Numbered from the stretch's first letter, positions 1 through 8,612 are shown. The stretch is 64,000 nucleotides of DNA from Thiodiazotropha sp037384425 (GCA_037384425.1 JARROA010000006.1:1-64000); one strand, 5' to 3'. Notes: generated from the sequence alone by a model not told the origin. Numbers and translations: made by a program.

Positions 1-358
1 CGAATTTTCTAATCAGATATATTTATAATGCATTACTGACACTTGAGCATGTCGTCCTGGGCAAAATCAAACGCTGACAATTCCTATGAATTAAGTGTGT
101 GGTTAGTATAAACAAATCAATTTTTCAAGGTAACTTGCATCACTTAGACGCGATTGATTGATCTCGATCAATACAAATTAGGGCATTATTTCAGTTGATT
201 TGGTCAAGATGATAATAAAAAGCAGAGAAAAGGGGTCGGTGACAAATTACAATCTATCGTTTTGCGTTTGTCACCGACCCCTTCGTACGGACCCCTTCGT
301 AATACAACAAGTAACCAGGGGTCAGAGCTAAGTCAGCCTAACCCAAGAGTCTCGGGCA
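1..358. other. Intergenic region at the left edge
   Basis: I see no gene here. It is more AT-rich than the rest of the window. It holds the REP-like palindrome listed separately at 230-301 and, just after it, a related-looking phrase 'aggggtcagagctaag' at about 316-331. No coding frame of convincing length or codon use is present. Confidence 0.6.
230..301. repeat. REP-like palindrome with a partial direct repeat
   Basis: Two perfect 17-base arms (230-246 and 267-283) enclose a 20-base loop; the core arm is GGGGTCGGTGACAAA. The 12-base phrase 'gaccccttcgta' then occurs twice, at 276-287 and 290-301. Arms of this type (GGGGTCGG followed by AGTCAAA or TGACAAA) are known near REP-associated tyrosine transposases in gammaproteobacteria. 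No transposase gene is present here, so the link rests on memory of the motif. Confidence 0.6.
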
Positions 359-568
359 TCAACCAAACACACCACCACTTTTCACGCCCATCCGTTTCAA
401 AATCATCGGCAACGGACAGAACTTGGTAACGGGCGCTTGGAATACCATAAACCCGACAAACAGGGTGACGTAGAGAAAATAGACATTTTGTGTCGCCAGA
501 TACCCAGCGACTGTCGCCATTACCAAAATTCCTACGACAGCCAATGTTATACGTTCAATCGTCATCAT
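359..568 (-). CDS. DUF2892 (YgaP-like) inner membrane protein
   Basis: This 69-residue protein matches the small DUF2892/YgaP transmembrane family. Two hydrophobic helices (about residues 8-26 and 30-47) are followed by the typical 'FCPLPMILKRMGV' segment, and a conserved Thr-Lys-Phe-Cys-Pro precedes the second half. In some proteins this module is fused to a rhodanese; here it stands alone. Its function is not established beyond membrane location. I start at the ATG at 568, which has a good ribosome site (AGGAG, six bases upstream); an in-frame GTG at 574 is less likely. It is isolated from its neighbours and runs toward the left edge. Confidence 0.8.
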   Translation of the reverse strand: MMTIERITLAVVGILVMATVAGYLATQNVYFLYVTLFVGFMVFQAPVTKFCPLPMILKRMGVKSGGVFG

Positions 569-934
569 ATTCACTCCTGCTTAATGTTACCTATCGGCCA
601 GTGTGCGGACCCGACCAACATCTTTCATGATATTCATTTGACAGTCTGGAACATTTGTTACATTGAGCTGAATCGAGTTTTGGGGATCAGTGGAAGCTGG
701 CTATCGCTCACCCCACTGATCTATACCGTTGGGCATTGCTGATACGTGCATGATGAACCATGCTTGAAGGGAACATTAATCCAGTGCGCGTTGATTCTCT
801 TGGACTGGTTAACGTGGCTGGAGAGATTGCTTCTCTAGTGTCTTCAGTCTGCTCGGCGTTGGCGTTGATCCCCTTTAATGAACAAGCGCTCCCTTCTGAA
901 CGTTATCAATAGGGTGATAGGCGTCCCGAGTCAG
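569..934. other. Intergenic region between two minus-strand genes
   Basis: Nothing here can be supported as a gene. A 50-codon plus-strand ORF at 760-912 has no ribosome site and no recognisable family. A longer plus-strand ORF at 437-742 mostly runs antisense to the DUF2892 gene. The stretch holds the 3' flank of the glutaredoxin gene and the upstream region of the DUF2892 gene. Confidence 0.5.
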
Positions 935-1396
935 TTAAAGATACCCGGCCTCTTTGAGCATGCGGCGCAGCTTGGATTGATTCCAACCCGTCAGCCGTTT
1001 GTCATCCACCAGTATCATCGGAACACCCCGGCCACCGAGCTTCTTATACTCTTTCTGAGCAGACTTGCTTTTGCCCACATTGCGGCTCGTGTAGTCGACA
1101 TGGTTGGATTGCAGGAAACGACGTGCCTTGATGCAGTAGGGGCAGCTGTCGGTCTCGTAGAGCACCACCGACGAATCAGAGACACCGAGTTGATCACTGT
1201 CGATACTGACCATGCCGTCCGGCAAGGAGGGAAAGGCTTCCTGCAGCGCCTGGTTGGTGCTCTCCACACCCTGCTGAACGACACGCTCCTTGGTGTCCTC
1301 TATCGCGTCTTTGAACATGGCGCCAAAATCCATGGCGTGGGCGGGTAGCGCCAATAGGGTGAATGTCAGAAGCATGACGAGTGGTGAATGTCTCAC
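935..1396 (-). CDS. Exported glutaredoxin-family protein
   Basis: The 153-residue product begins with a signal peptide (about residues 1-21, ending Ala-His-Ala). A roughly 50-residue linker leads to a C-terminal glutaredoxin/thioredoxin-fold domain. The domain has the redox motif C85-P-Y-C88, the cis-proline in 'GVPMILV' (Pro126) and a 'LTGWNQSKL' tail typical of glutaredoxins. The export signal implies periplasmic work on disulfides or glutathione adducts, which is unusual because classical glutaredoxins are cytoplasmic. The GTG start at 1396 is supported by AGGAG six bases before it. The gene lies downstream of the RND pump genes in the same direction, after a gap of 188 bases, so it may or may not be co-transcribed. 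Confidence 0.85.
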   Translation of the reverse strand: MRHSPLVMLLTFTLLALPAHAMDFGAMFKDAIEDTKERVVQQGVESTNQALQEAFPSLPDGMVSIDSDQLGVSDSSVVLYETDSCPYCIKARRFLQSNHVDYTSRNVGKSKSAQKEYKKLGGRGVPMILVDDKRLTGWNQSKLRRMLKEAGYL

Positions 1397-1584
1397 GAAT
1401 CTCTCCTTGTCCCTGTGAGGAAACTATCGGTTCCAGTTACTCCAACGGCCTGATCGGCGATACGTCTTGCCAATCATCTCGTATGGCTGCCGGCGATAGG
1501 CGGTCCGATGAACGCCGGCAGCTATTTTGCACATTTTCCGTCATTCAGTCACACGCCTTTCCAGATCCCTCTGGCCTGCTGTCT

Positions 1585-4500
1585 TCACGACTCACTCGTG
1601 CGAATGAAATCAATACGATTGCGCATCGCCGAATAGTAGACCACCGGGATCACCACCAAGGTGAGCACAGTGGAGACGAAGAGACCGAAGATCAGTGACA
1701 CCGCCAGTCCGCTGAAGATCGGGTCGTCGAGGATGAAGAAGCCGCCGGCCATGGCGGCTACGGCGGTCAGGGCGATGGGCTTGGCGCGCACTGCCGCCGA
1801 GTTGATCACCGCCTTTTCCAACGCCATACCCTCGCGCACCTGCTGGTTGACGAAGTCGACCAGCAGGATGGAGTTGCGCACGATGATGCCGGCCAGGGCG
1901 ATCATGCCGATCATGGAGGTGGCGGTGAACTGAGCGCCGAGCAAGGCGTGCCCGGGCAGGATGCCGATCACGGTCAGCGGGATCGGCGCCATGATCACCA
2001 GCGGTACCAGGTAGGAACGGAACTGGGCCACCACCAACAGGTAGATCATCAACAGGCCTACCGAGTAGGCGATGCCCATATCGCGGAAGGTCTCGTAGGT
2101 GATCTGCCACTCGCCGTCCCACTTCAGGCTGTAGGCGTAGGGATTCTCCGGCTGTTGCAGGAACCACTGCTCGATGCCGCCGTGCTTCAGCTGGTCCGAA
2201 ATCTCGAACAGGCCGTAGAGCGGGCTGTCGGTCTCGCCGGCCATGTCGCCGGTGACGTAGACCACCGGCAGCAGGTCCTTGTGCTGAATGGAGAACTCGC
2301 GCACCCGCGGGATCACCTGCACGATCTCCGACAGAGGCACCAGCTCGCCGCTCTGGCCGCGCACCCGCAGGGAGAGCACCTGGTCCAGGTCGGCCTTATC
2401 GGCCTCGGCGTACTCGATGCGGATCGGTACCGCGTACTTCAGTTTCTCGCCGTGCAGGAAGCTGGCGTCCTCGCCTCCGAGCACGGTGGCCAGCGCCTCG
2501 GCCACGCTGCTTTGGGCCACGCCGAGCCTGGCGGCCTTGGCGCGGTCGACCCGGATCACGTATTTCGCCGAGGGGTACTCCACACTGTCGTCCACGTCGA
2601 CGATGTCCGGGGTGTTCTCGAACACACTGCGGATCTCCCATGCCGCCTCGGTCTGGCCCTCGTAGTCGAGGCCGTAGATCTCCGCCACCAGGGGCGACAT
2701 CACCGGCGGTCCCGGCGGCACCTCGACGATCTTCGCATTGCCGTTGTGCTCGCGGGCGATGGCCTGCAGCGGCTCGCGCACAGACAGCGCGATCTCGTGG
2801 CTCTTGCGATCGCGGTGGTGCTTCTCCACCAGGTTGACCTGAATATCGCCCAGGTGAGCTCCCTCGCGCAGGTAGTACTGGCGCACCAGGCCGTTGAAGC
2901 CGATCGGCGAGGCGCTGCCGGCGTAGACCTGGTAGTCGGTCACTTCGGGGACCGTGCCGAGATAATCGCCCATGGCGTCGAGCACCTTTGCGGTCTGCTC
3001 CAGGCTGGTCCCCTCCGGCATGTCGAGCACCACCTGGAACTCCGACTTGTTGTCGAAGGGCAGCATCTTCAGCACCACCGACTTGGTCACCACCAGGGCC
3101 ATGGAGCCGGCGATCAGTAGCATGATGGAGCCCAGCAGCACCCAGCGCATGCGGTTGCCGCGAGGGCCTTCGAGAAACGGTGTCATCACCTTGGTGAAGA
3201 AGGGCTTGAGGGTCGAGCTGCCCTCCGCGTGCTGGCCGTGGGCGGCGATCTTGTCCGCCTGACTGGCCAGGATGCGGTGCGTCAGCCAGGGGGTGAAGAC
3301 GAAGGCGACGATGAGCGAGATCAGCATGCCGGTACTGGCGTTGATCGGGATCGGGCTCATGTAGGGCCCCATGAGGCCGGTGACGAAAGCCATCGGCAAC
3401 AGCGCGGCGATGACGGTGAAGGTGGCCAGGATGGTGGGGCCGCCAACCTCGTCCACCGCTTTCGGGATCGCCTCGCGCAGGCTCTTGGCCCCCATCTGCA
3501 AATGGCGATGGATGTTCTCCACCACCACGATGGCGTCGTCCACCAGGATACCGATGGAGAAGATCAACGCAAACAGGGAGACCCGGTTGAGGGTGAAGCC
3601 CCAGGCCCAGGAGGCGAACAGGGTGATGGCCAGGGTCACCACCACGGCGGCGCCGACGATGAAGGCCTCGCGCCAGCCGATGGTGAGCAGCACCAGCGCC
3701 ACCACCGAGAGGGTGGCGAAGGCGAGCTTGCTGATCAGCTTGTTGGCCTTGGCCTCGGCGGTCTCGCCGTAGTTGCGGGTGATGGTGGCGTGCACCCCCT
3801 CGGGGATGAAGATACCCTCCAGCTGGCCGAAACGCTCGATCACCGCCTTGGAGATGTCCACCGCGTTGGTGCCCGCCTTCTTGGCCACGGCGATGGTCAC
3901 CGCCGGGAACTTGCCGCCGGCGGGCAGGTCCTTGATCCCGCCCTCGGGTCCGACCCCCATCCAGACGTATTGCTGGGGCTGATCCGGCTTTTGGGTGACC
4001 CGCGCCACGTCGCGCAGATAGACCGCCTTGCCGTCACTCACGCCCACCACTAGGTCACCGATCTCCTGCGCCGAGGTGAGGAAGGTGCCAGCCTGCACCA
4101 GCAGCTCCCGGTTGTCGGAGGTGACCTTGATATCGTCGCGGATATGATTGCCCGCCTGCAGGGCCTTGCGCAGGTCGCTGAGGTCGATGCCGTGACCGGC
4201 CAGGGCCTGGGGATCGAGCTGCACGTGGACCACCCGGTCGGGGTTACCGATGGTGTAGATGTCACGGGTGCCGGGCACCCGCTTCAGCTCCGACTCGATG
4301 GCGTGGGCCACCTGGCCCAGCTCGAAGCCGCCGACCTCCGGGTCCTCGGACCAGAGGGTGGCGGTGACGATGGGCACGTCGTCGATGCCCTTGGGCTTGA
4401 TGATCGGCTGGCCCACGCCCAGACCCTGGGGCAGCCAGTCCTGGTTCGCGTAGACCTTGCCGAAGAGGCGCACGATGGCATCCTCCCGGTCCTCGCCCAC

Positions 4501-4806
4501 CTTGAACTGTACGGTGAGCACCGCCATGCCGGGGCGCGAGGTGGAATAGACGTGCTTGATACCGTCGATCTCGGACAGCACCTGCTCCGCCGGCGTCGCC
4601 ACCAAGCTCTCGATCTCCACCGCGGTGGCGCCCGGAAAGGGGATGAAGACGTTGGCGAAGGTGACGTTGATCTGCGGCTCCTCCTCGCGCGGCGTCACCA
4701 GTACCGCAAAGACACCCAGCAGCAGGCCCACCAGGGCCAGCAGCGGCGTGATCTCGGTGACCAGAAACTGCTTGGCGATAGAGCCGGAAATGCCCAGCCT
4801 ACTCAT
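1585..4806 (-). CDS. RND-family efflux pump inner membrane permease
   Basis: At 1073 residues this has the full length of an AcrB/MexB-class RND transporter. It has the usual plan of 12 membrane helices and two large periplasmic loops. The helix-4 proton-relay pair is visible in 'FSIGILVDDAIVVVENIHRH', and the C-terminal half repeats the fold ('MIGMIALAGIIVRNSILLVDFV'). The sequence style, including 'REEEPQINVTFANVFIPFPG', fits the HAE1-like branch common in environmental proteobacteria, so the substrate cannot be named. The ATG overlaps the stop of the adaptor gene by 8 bases, and GGAG lies in the adaptor's 3' end. No outer-membrane TolC-type gene is in the window, so the channel must be shared or encoded elsewhere. 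Confidence 0.93.
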   Translation of the reverse strand: MSRLGISGSIAKQFLVTEITPLLALVGLLLGVFAVLVTPREEEPQINVTFANVFIPFPGATAVEIESLVATPAEQVLSEIDGIKHVYSTSRPGMAVLTVQFKVGEDREDAIVRLFGKVYANQDWLPQGLGVGQPIIKPKGIDDVPIVTATLWSEDPEVGGFELGQVAHAIESELKRVPGTRDIYTIGNPDRVVHVQLDPQALAGHGIDLSDLRKALQAGNHIRDDIKVTSDNRELLVQAGTFLTSAQEIGDLVVGVSDGKAVYLRDVARVTQKPDQPQQYVWMGVGPEGGIKDLPAGGKFPAVTIAVAKKAGTNAVDISKAVIERFGQLEGIFIPEGVHATITRNYGETAEAKANKLISKLAFATLSVVALVLLTIGWREAFIVGAAVVVTLAITLFASWAWGFTLNRVSLFALIFSIGILVDDAIVVVENIHRHLQMGAKSLREAIPKAVDEVGGPTILATFTVIAALLPMAFVTGLMGPYMSPIPINASTGMLISLIVAFVFTPWLTHRILASQADKIAAHGQHAEGSSTLKPFFTKVMTPFLEGPRGNRMRWVLLGSIMLLIAGSMALVVTKSVVLKMLPFDNKSEFQVVLDMPEGTSLEQTAKVLDAMGDYLGTVPEVTDYQVYAGSASPIGFNGLVRQYYLREGAHLGDIQVNLVEKHHRDRKSHEIALSVREPLQAIAREHNGNAKIVEVPPGPPVMSPLVAEIYGLDYEGQTEAAWEIRSVFENTPDIVDVDDSVEYPSAKYVIRVDRAKAARLGVAQSSVAEALATVLGGEDASFLHGEKLKYAVPIRIEYAEADKADLDQVLSLRVRGQSGELVPLSEIVQVIPRVREFSIQHKDLLPVVYVTGDMAGETDSPLYGLFEISDQLKHGGIEQWFLQQPENPYAYSLKWDGEWQITYETFRDMGIAYSVGLLMIYLLVVAQFRSYLVPLVIMAPIPLTVIGILPGHALLGAQFTATSMIGMIALAGIIVRNSILLVDFVNQQVREGMALEKAVINSAAVRAKPIALTAVAAMAGGFFILDDPIFSGLAVSLIFGLFVSTVLTLVVIPVVYYSAMRNRIDFIRTSES

Positions 4807-5842
4807 GGTGCGACTCCGCCAGCTGCTGTTTCAGAAGCGCGGTGGCGGCCACCGGATCGAGCGCCACCCGCTCGCCCGGCGAGAGCCCGGCGATGACCGA
4901 GATCATACCGTCGCTGGCCGGCTGTCCGGCGCGAATGTGTCGGAAGTGGACACCACCCTCCTGATCAACCACATAGACCGCGGTGACCTCGGAGCGATAG
5001 ACCACAGCCTCGCTGGGGATCACCAACTCCTTTTTCGCGCCGGTGACGAAGGCGGTCTTGACGAACATACCGGGAAACAGGCCTTTCACCCTCTCCGGCA
5101 GCTCGACCCGCACCTTGAAGGTGTTGCTGGCCTGGTCGGCGAAGGGAAAGATGGTCAGATCGGTGCCCTCGATGGTCTCGCCGCTAGGCAGCAACACACG
5201 CGCCTTGCGTTGTTCGCGGATCACCGGGATCAGGCTCTGGGGCATGTCCACAGTGACCCGCAACTGGTCCAGGGAGATGCCGCTCATCAGCTTCTGGCCG
5301 GGGGAGGCGGTCTCACCCACCTCGACGAAACGCTGAGTGACGATACCGCTGTAGGGGGCCTTGATGCGGGTGTAGTCGAACTGCTGGGTCGCCTTCACCA
5401 GGCCGGCCTCAGCGGCCTCTTTGCGGGCGCGGGCCGATTTGAGGGCCGCGGTGGCCTTGTCGAGGGCCGCTTTCGAGGTCAGTTTCTTGGCGTAGAGGTC
5501 CTGGGTCCGCTTGTAGTCGTCCTGGGCCTCGGTGAGGCGTGCCGCGGCCTCCTTGAGGTCGGCCTTGGCCTGGTTGAGTCCGGCCTGCTGCTCGGTGTCC
5601 TTAAGTCGGATCACCACCTGACCCGCCTCCACGAAGTCGTCCACGTCGAACAGGATCTCCTCCACCTGGCCCTGGGTCTGGGCAGAGAGGGTGGTCTGGT
5701 TGATCGCTTCCACGTCCCCGTCTAGCCAGAACTCGCGGGCGGTCTCCCGTTTGCTGGCCTCGGCCGTCTCCAGATCGGCTGCCGGCAGGAGACCGGGCAG
5801 CAGGGCCAGGCCGAGAATGAGGTGTCCCATCAGGCGTTTCAT
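4799..5842 (-). CDS. RND efflux periplasmic adaptor (membrane fusion protein)
   Basis: The 347-residue product is an HlyD/AcrA-type adaptor. It has a signal peptide (about residues 1-21), a split biotinyl-lipoyl-like domain ('VDVEAINQTTLSAQTQGQVEE' region and 'YTRIKAPYSGIVTQRFVEVG'), an alpha-hairpin rich in Lys, Glu, Ala and Leu between them, then beta-barrel and membrane-proximal domains. It would link the RND permease, with which it overlaps by 8 bases, to an outer-membrane channel. I start at the ATG at 5842, which follows a GGAG site and begins a clean signal peptide; a TTG at 5857 would add five residues. A sigma70-like promoter lies 35-62 bases upstream. Confidence 0.9.
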   Translation of the reverse strand: MKRLMGHLILGLALLPGLLPAADLETAEASKRETAREFWLDGDVEAINQTTLSAQTQGQVEEILFDVDDFVEAGQVVIRLKDTEQQAGLNQAKADLKEAAARLTEAQDDYKRTQDLYAKKLTSKAALDKATAALKSARARKEAAEAGLVKATQQFDYTRIKAPYSGIVTQRFVEVGETASPGQKLMSGISLDQLRVTVDMPQSLIPVIREQRKARVLLPSGETIEGTDLTIFPFADQASNTFKVRVELPERVKGLFPGMFVKTAFVTGAKKELVIPSEAVVYRSEVTAVYVVDQEGGVHFRHIRAGQPASDGMISVIAGLSPGERVALDPVAATALLKQQLAESHHE

Positions 5843-5876
5843 CAATTTGCTCCGCAAAGAATATTAGATTTCGCTT

Positions 5877-5904
5877 ATATTAGGCTTTCAGTAAGATATT
5901 TCAA
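5877..5904 (-). promoter_or_regulatory. Sigma70-like promoter of the RND operon
   Basis: On the minus strand TTGAAA (5899-5904) and TAATAT (5877-5882) are separated by 16 bases, 35 bases before the adaptor ATG. Both boxes are close to consensus in an otherwise GC-rich region. This is a sequence match only; no operator was recognised. Confidence 0.55.
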
Positions 5905-6069
5905 CCACATCGGTCAATCGATGGGGGGTTTGTGAAGCATATCCCTGTTTGCGGACCAACACCTGCTCCAATCCTTCGGTCATGGATATCGGTGGGGCAG
6001 GACCACACCGAATCGGTCTGATGACGGCGACAACATAGCCGCCAAAACCATTCTAAGTGTTTGAGAAAA

Positions 6070-6130
6070 ACGGTGCGGCAAGCCGCACCCTACGGCCGGT
6101 TTAACTGTAGGGTGCGGCTTGCCGCACCGT
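6070..6130. repeat. Paired GGTGCGGC palindrome (REP/BIME-like), copy 1
   Basis: Two perfect 24-base arms (6070-6093 and 6107-6130) are separated by 13 bases. Each arm contains its own palindrome GGTGCGGC-AA-GCCGCACC flanked by CCTAC/GTAGG. The same unit, again as an inverted pair, occurs at 20415-20497 and 21611-21692, always outside genes. This is the layout of bacterial interspersed mosaic elements. It could form a long hairpin in RNA. Confidence 0.85.
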
Positions 6131-6140
6131 ATTGCCACGC

Positions 6141-6168
6141 TTGACCCTGCCTTCCCCTCTGGTAATGT
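6141..6168 (+). promoter_or_regulatory. Sigma70-like promoter upstream of ubiD
   Basis: TTGACC (6141-6146) and TAATGT (6163-6168) are spaced by 16 bases and end 30 bases before the ubiD ATG. The -35 box is near consensus and the -10 box is fair. The promoter starts just past the right arm of the palindromic repeat. Confidence 0.45.
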
Positions 6169-6198
6169 CTGAGCAATTCGTCAGCGGCAGCGTCAAGA

Positions 6199-7665
6199 AT
6201 GAAGTACAAAGATCTCCGTGATTTCATCCAGCAGCTCGAGTCCCGCGGGGAGCTCAAGCGCATTTGCACCGAGGTCGATCCCTATCTGGAAATCACCGAG
6301 ATCTGCGACCGTACTCTGAGAATGGGCGGTCCCGCCCTGCTGTTCGAAAAGGTCAAAGGCTCCAGCTACCCCCTGCTCGGCAACCTCTTCGGCACCCCCG
6401 AGCGGGTGGCCATGGGCATGGGCGAAGAGCAGGTCGAAGCCCTGCGCGAGGTGGGCCGATTGCTGGCCTTCCTGAAAGAGCCCGACCCACCCAAGGGGAT
6501 GAAGGACGCCTGGGACAAGCTGCCGGTCTTCCGCAAGGTGCTCGACATGGCGCCCAAGGAGCTGCGTAACGCCCCCTGCCAGGCGGTGTCCCAGGAGGGC
6601 GAGGCGGTCGACCTGACCCAGCTGCCGATCCAAACCTGTTGGCCGGAGGACGCCGCGCCCCTGATCACCTGGGGCCTGGTGGTAACCAAAGGACCCGGCA
6701 AACCCCGCCAAAACCTGGGCATCTACCGCATGCAGCTGCTGGGACCCAACCGGGTCATCATGCGCTGGCTGGCCCACCGCGGCGGCGCACTGGATTTCCG
6801 CGACTGGCAGGCGGCCCACCCGGGCGAGCCCTTCCCGGTGGCGGTGGCCCTGGGGGCCGATCCCGCCACCATCCTCGGCGCGGTGACCCCGGTGCCCGAC
6901 ACCCTCTCCGAATATGCCTTCGCCGGCCTGCTGCGCGGCAGCCGCACCGAGGTGGTCAAGTGTCGGGACTCCGAGCTGCAGGTGCCCGCCTCCGCCGAGT
7001 TCGTGCTGGAGGGCCACATCCACCCCGGCGACATGGCGCCCGAAGGACCCTATGGCGACCACACCGGCTACTACAACGAGGTGGACGACTTCCCCGTCTT
7101 CACCATCGACCGCATCACCCACCGGGAGGATCCGATCTACCACAGCACCTACACCGGGCGGCCACCTGACGAGCCGGCCATCCTCGGGGTGGCGCTGAAC
7201 GAGGTCTTCGTGCCGATCCTGCAGAAGCAGTTCCCGGAGATCGTCGACTTCTACCTGCCGCCGGAGGGCTGCTCCTACCGCCTCGCCGTGGTCAGCATGA
7301 AGAAGCAGTACCCGGGCCACGCCAAGCGGGTGATGATGGGGGTCTGGTCCTTCCTGCGCCAGTTCATGTACACCAAGTTCGTCATTGTGGTGGACGACGA
7401 CGTGAACACCCGCGACTGGAACGATGTGATCTGGGCCATGACCACGCGCATGGACCCGGCTCGCGACACCACCCTGATCGAGAACACCCCCATCGACTAT
7501 CTCGATTTCGCCTCGCCGGTCTCCGGCCTGGGATCCAAGATCGGTTTCGACGCCACCAACAAGTGGCCCGGCGAAACCGATCGCGAATGGGGGCGGCCGA
7601 TCCGCATGAGTCCCGAAGTCAAGCAACGCATCGACGAGATTTGGGATCAGCTGGGGATCGGCTAA
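6199..7665 (+). CDS. UbiD 3-polyprenyl-4-hydroxybenzoate decarboxylase
   Basis: The 488-residue protein is a full-length UbiD, the prenylated-FMN-dependent decarboxylase that removes the carboxyl group from polyprenyl-4-hydroxybenzoate in ubiquinone synthesis. It starts 'MKYKDLRDFIQQLESRGELKRI' and carries family segments such as 'LLFEKVKGSSYPLLGNLFG' (about residues 51-69), 'APEGPYGDHTGYYNEVDDFP' (about 280-299) and 'YTGRPPDEPAILGVALNE'. The conserved Glu/Arg active-site region is intact. The cofactor needs UbiX, which is not in the window. The ATG has only a weak ribosome site. The ParA-like gene follows after 40 bases in the same direction. Confidence 0.96.
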   Translation: MKYKDLRDFIQQLESRGELKRICTEVDPYLEITEICDRTLRMGGPALLFEKVKGSSYPLLGNLFGTPERVAMGMGEEQVEALREVGRLLAFLKEPDPPKGMKDAWDKLPVFRKVLDMAPKELRNAPCQAVSQEGEAVDLTQLPIQTCWPEDAAPLITWGLVVTKGPGKPRQNLGIYRMQLLGPNRVIMRWLAHRGGALDFRDWQAAHPGEPFPVAVALGADPATILGAVTPVPDTLSEYAFAGLLRGSRTEVVKCRDSELQVPASAEFVLEGHIHPGDMAPEGPYGDHTGYYNEVDDFPVFTIDRITHREDPIYHSTYTGRPPDEPAILGVALNEVFVPILQKQFPEIVDFYLPPEGCSYRLAVVSMKKQYPGHAKRVMMGVWSFLRQFMYTKFVIVVDDDVNTRDWNDVIWAMTTRMDPARDTTLIENTPIDYLDFASPVSGLGSKIGFDATNKWPGETDREWGRPIRMSPEVKQRIDEIWDQLGIG

Positions 7666-7705
7666 ACTAATTGAAAAAATCACACAGAAGCAAAGGGATA
7701 AAGCC

Positions 7706-8332
7706 ATGCGTACGATCATGTTGATGAACGCCAAAGGGGGTTGCGGCAAGACCACCCTGGCCACCAATCTCGCCACCTGGTATGCCGACGAGGGAATGAA
7801 GGTCGCGCTGGCCGATTACGATCCGCAACGCTCCTCCCTCGACTGGCTGGAGGCCAGAAAGGACTACGAAGGCATCCCCGCTATCGAAGGCATCGACGCC
7901 GCCAGCGGCCCAGTGAGGGCGGCCTCCGGTACCGAGCTGCTGATCATGGACGCCCCTGCCGGCACCCACGGCAAGGAGATCAACAAGATGCTGCAGCGGG
8001 TCGACACCCTGCTGCTGCCGGTACTGCCCTCACCCATCGACATGCGCGCCTGCAACCGCTTCCTCTCCGAGCTGCTGGAGAGCGGACGAGTCTCGAAGCA
8101 GCAGACCCGCATCGGCATCATCGCCAACCGGGTCAAGGAGCAGACCCGCATCTATCACGATTTGGAAGCGTACCTCGGACATCTCAAGATCCCCTTCCTC
8201 ACCCATCTGCGCGAGAGCCAGAACTACATCCGCTCCGCCGAGCAGGGGCTGGCCATTTTCGAGCTGGCCCCATCCCAGGTCTACAAGGATGTGATTCTGT
8301 GGGATCCGGTCTTCGAATGGCTCAATATCTGA
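7706..8332 (+). CDS. ParA-family ATPase, solo
   Basis: The 208-residue protein is a MinD/ParA-type deviant Walker ATPase. It has the P-loop 'KGGCGKTT' (residues 10-17) with the signature first lysine, a 'DYDPQRSSLDWLE' switch, and 'LLIMDAPAG' as the Walker B-like strand. It is short and lacks an N-terminal DNA-binding domain, like the ParA proteins that position non-DNA cargo. No ParB partner or cargo gene is nearby, so its target is unknown. The ribosome site AGGG sits before the ATG. It is 40 bases downstream of ubiD and probably shares its transcript. The stop is 6 bases before the left arm of the inverted repeat at 8339. Confidence 0.85.
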   Translation: MRTIMLMNAKGGCGKTTLATNLATWYADEGMKVALADYDPQRSSLDWLEARKDYEGIPAIEGIDAASGPVRAASGTELLIMDAPAGTHGKEINKMLQRVDTLLLPVLPSPIDMRACNRFLSELLESGRVSKQQTRIGIIANRVKEQTRIYHDLEAYLGHLKIPFLTHLRESQNYIRSAEQGLAIFELAPSQVYKDVILWDPVFEWLNI

Positions 8333-8338
8333 AGCGTT

Positions 8339-8612
8339 TTGAGTGATGAGTTTTTAGTTTTGAGTGGGTTGTTGTTCACTGCGTTCACGACCGCTTGATT
8401 CCCCCTCTCCCTGTCCCTCTCCCACAGGGAGAGGGGACGATTCTCCCACCCTTGTTCATGCTGGATGGGGATGAGGATTAAACCGGCATTCTGTCAGCAG
8501 TTCTTCTCCGCTCGCTGAACATGCGTTCCCTCTCCCTGAGGGAGAGGGTATCTAAGCAATCCGTGTGGCCAGCCACACAAAATCCACTCAAAACTAAAAA
8601 CTCATCACTCAA
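8339..8612. repeat. 29-bp perfect inverted repeat enclosing CCCTCTCCC palindromes
   Basis: The arms at 8339-8367 and 8584-8612 are perfect reverse complements over 29 bases (core TGATGAGTTTTTAGTTTTGA). Between them lie two further palindromes, 8402-8414 paired with 8424-8436, and 8528-8548, both of the CCCTCTCCCTG/CAGGGAGAGGG type. The right arm covers the last codons and stop of the SDR gene. No ORF is visible inside. This looks like a small non-coding mobile or REP-type element between two convergent genes and may act as a two-way terminator. Confidence 0.8.

Larger units (their letters stand above)
5843..6198. other. Divergent intergenic region between the RND operon and ubiD
   Basis: About 355 bases without a gene. 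The stretch holds a promoter candidate on each strand (5877-5904 minus, 6141-6168 plus) and the paired palindrome at 6070-6130. No other structure or reading frame stands out. Confidence 0.6.

Noticed and set aside
437..742. 101-codon plus-strand ORF
   Set aside because: Its first part is antisense to the DUF2892 gene; the product has no domain and an odd composition.
760..912. 50-codon plus-strand ORF before the glutaredoxin gene
   Set aside because: No ribosome site, no recognisable family, and it lies in the 3' flank of an opposing gene.
1948..3120. Long plus-strand ORF opposite the RND pump gene
   Set aside because: It runs fully antisense to a well-supported RND gene; its product is His/Gly/Leu-rich with no family, as expected from GC-rich codon-phase shadows.
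8339..8612. CRISPR-like or tandem array
   Set aside because: The repeats are palindromes in inverted pairs, not regularly spaced direct repeats with unique spacers.
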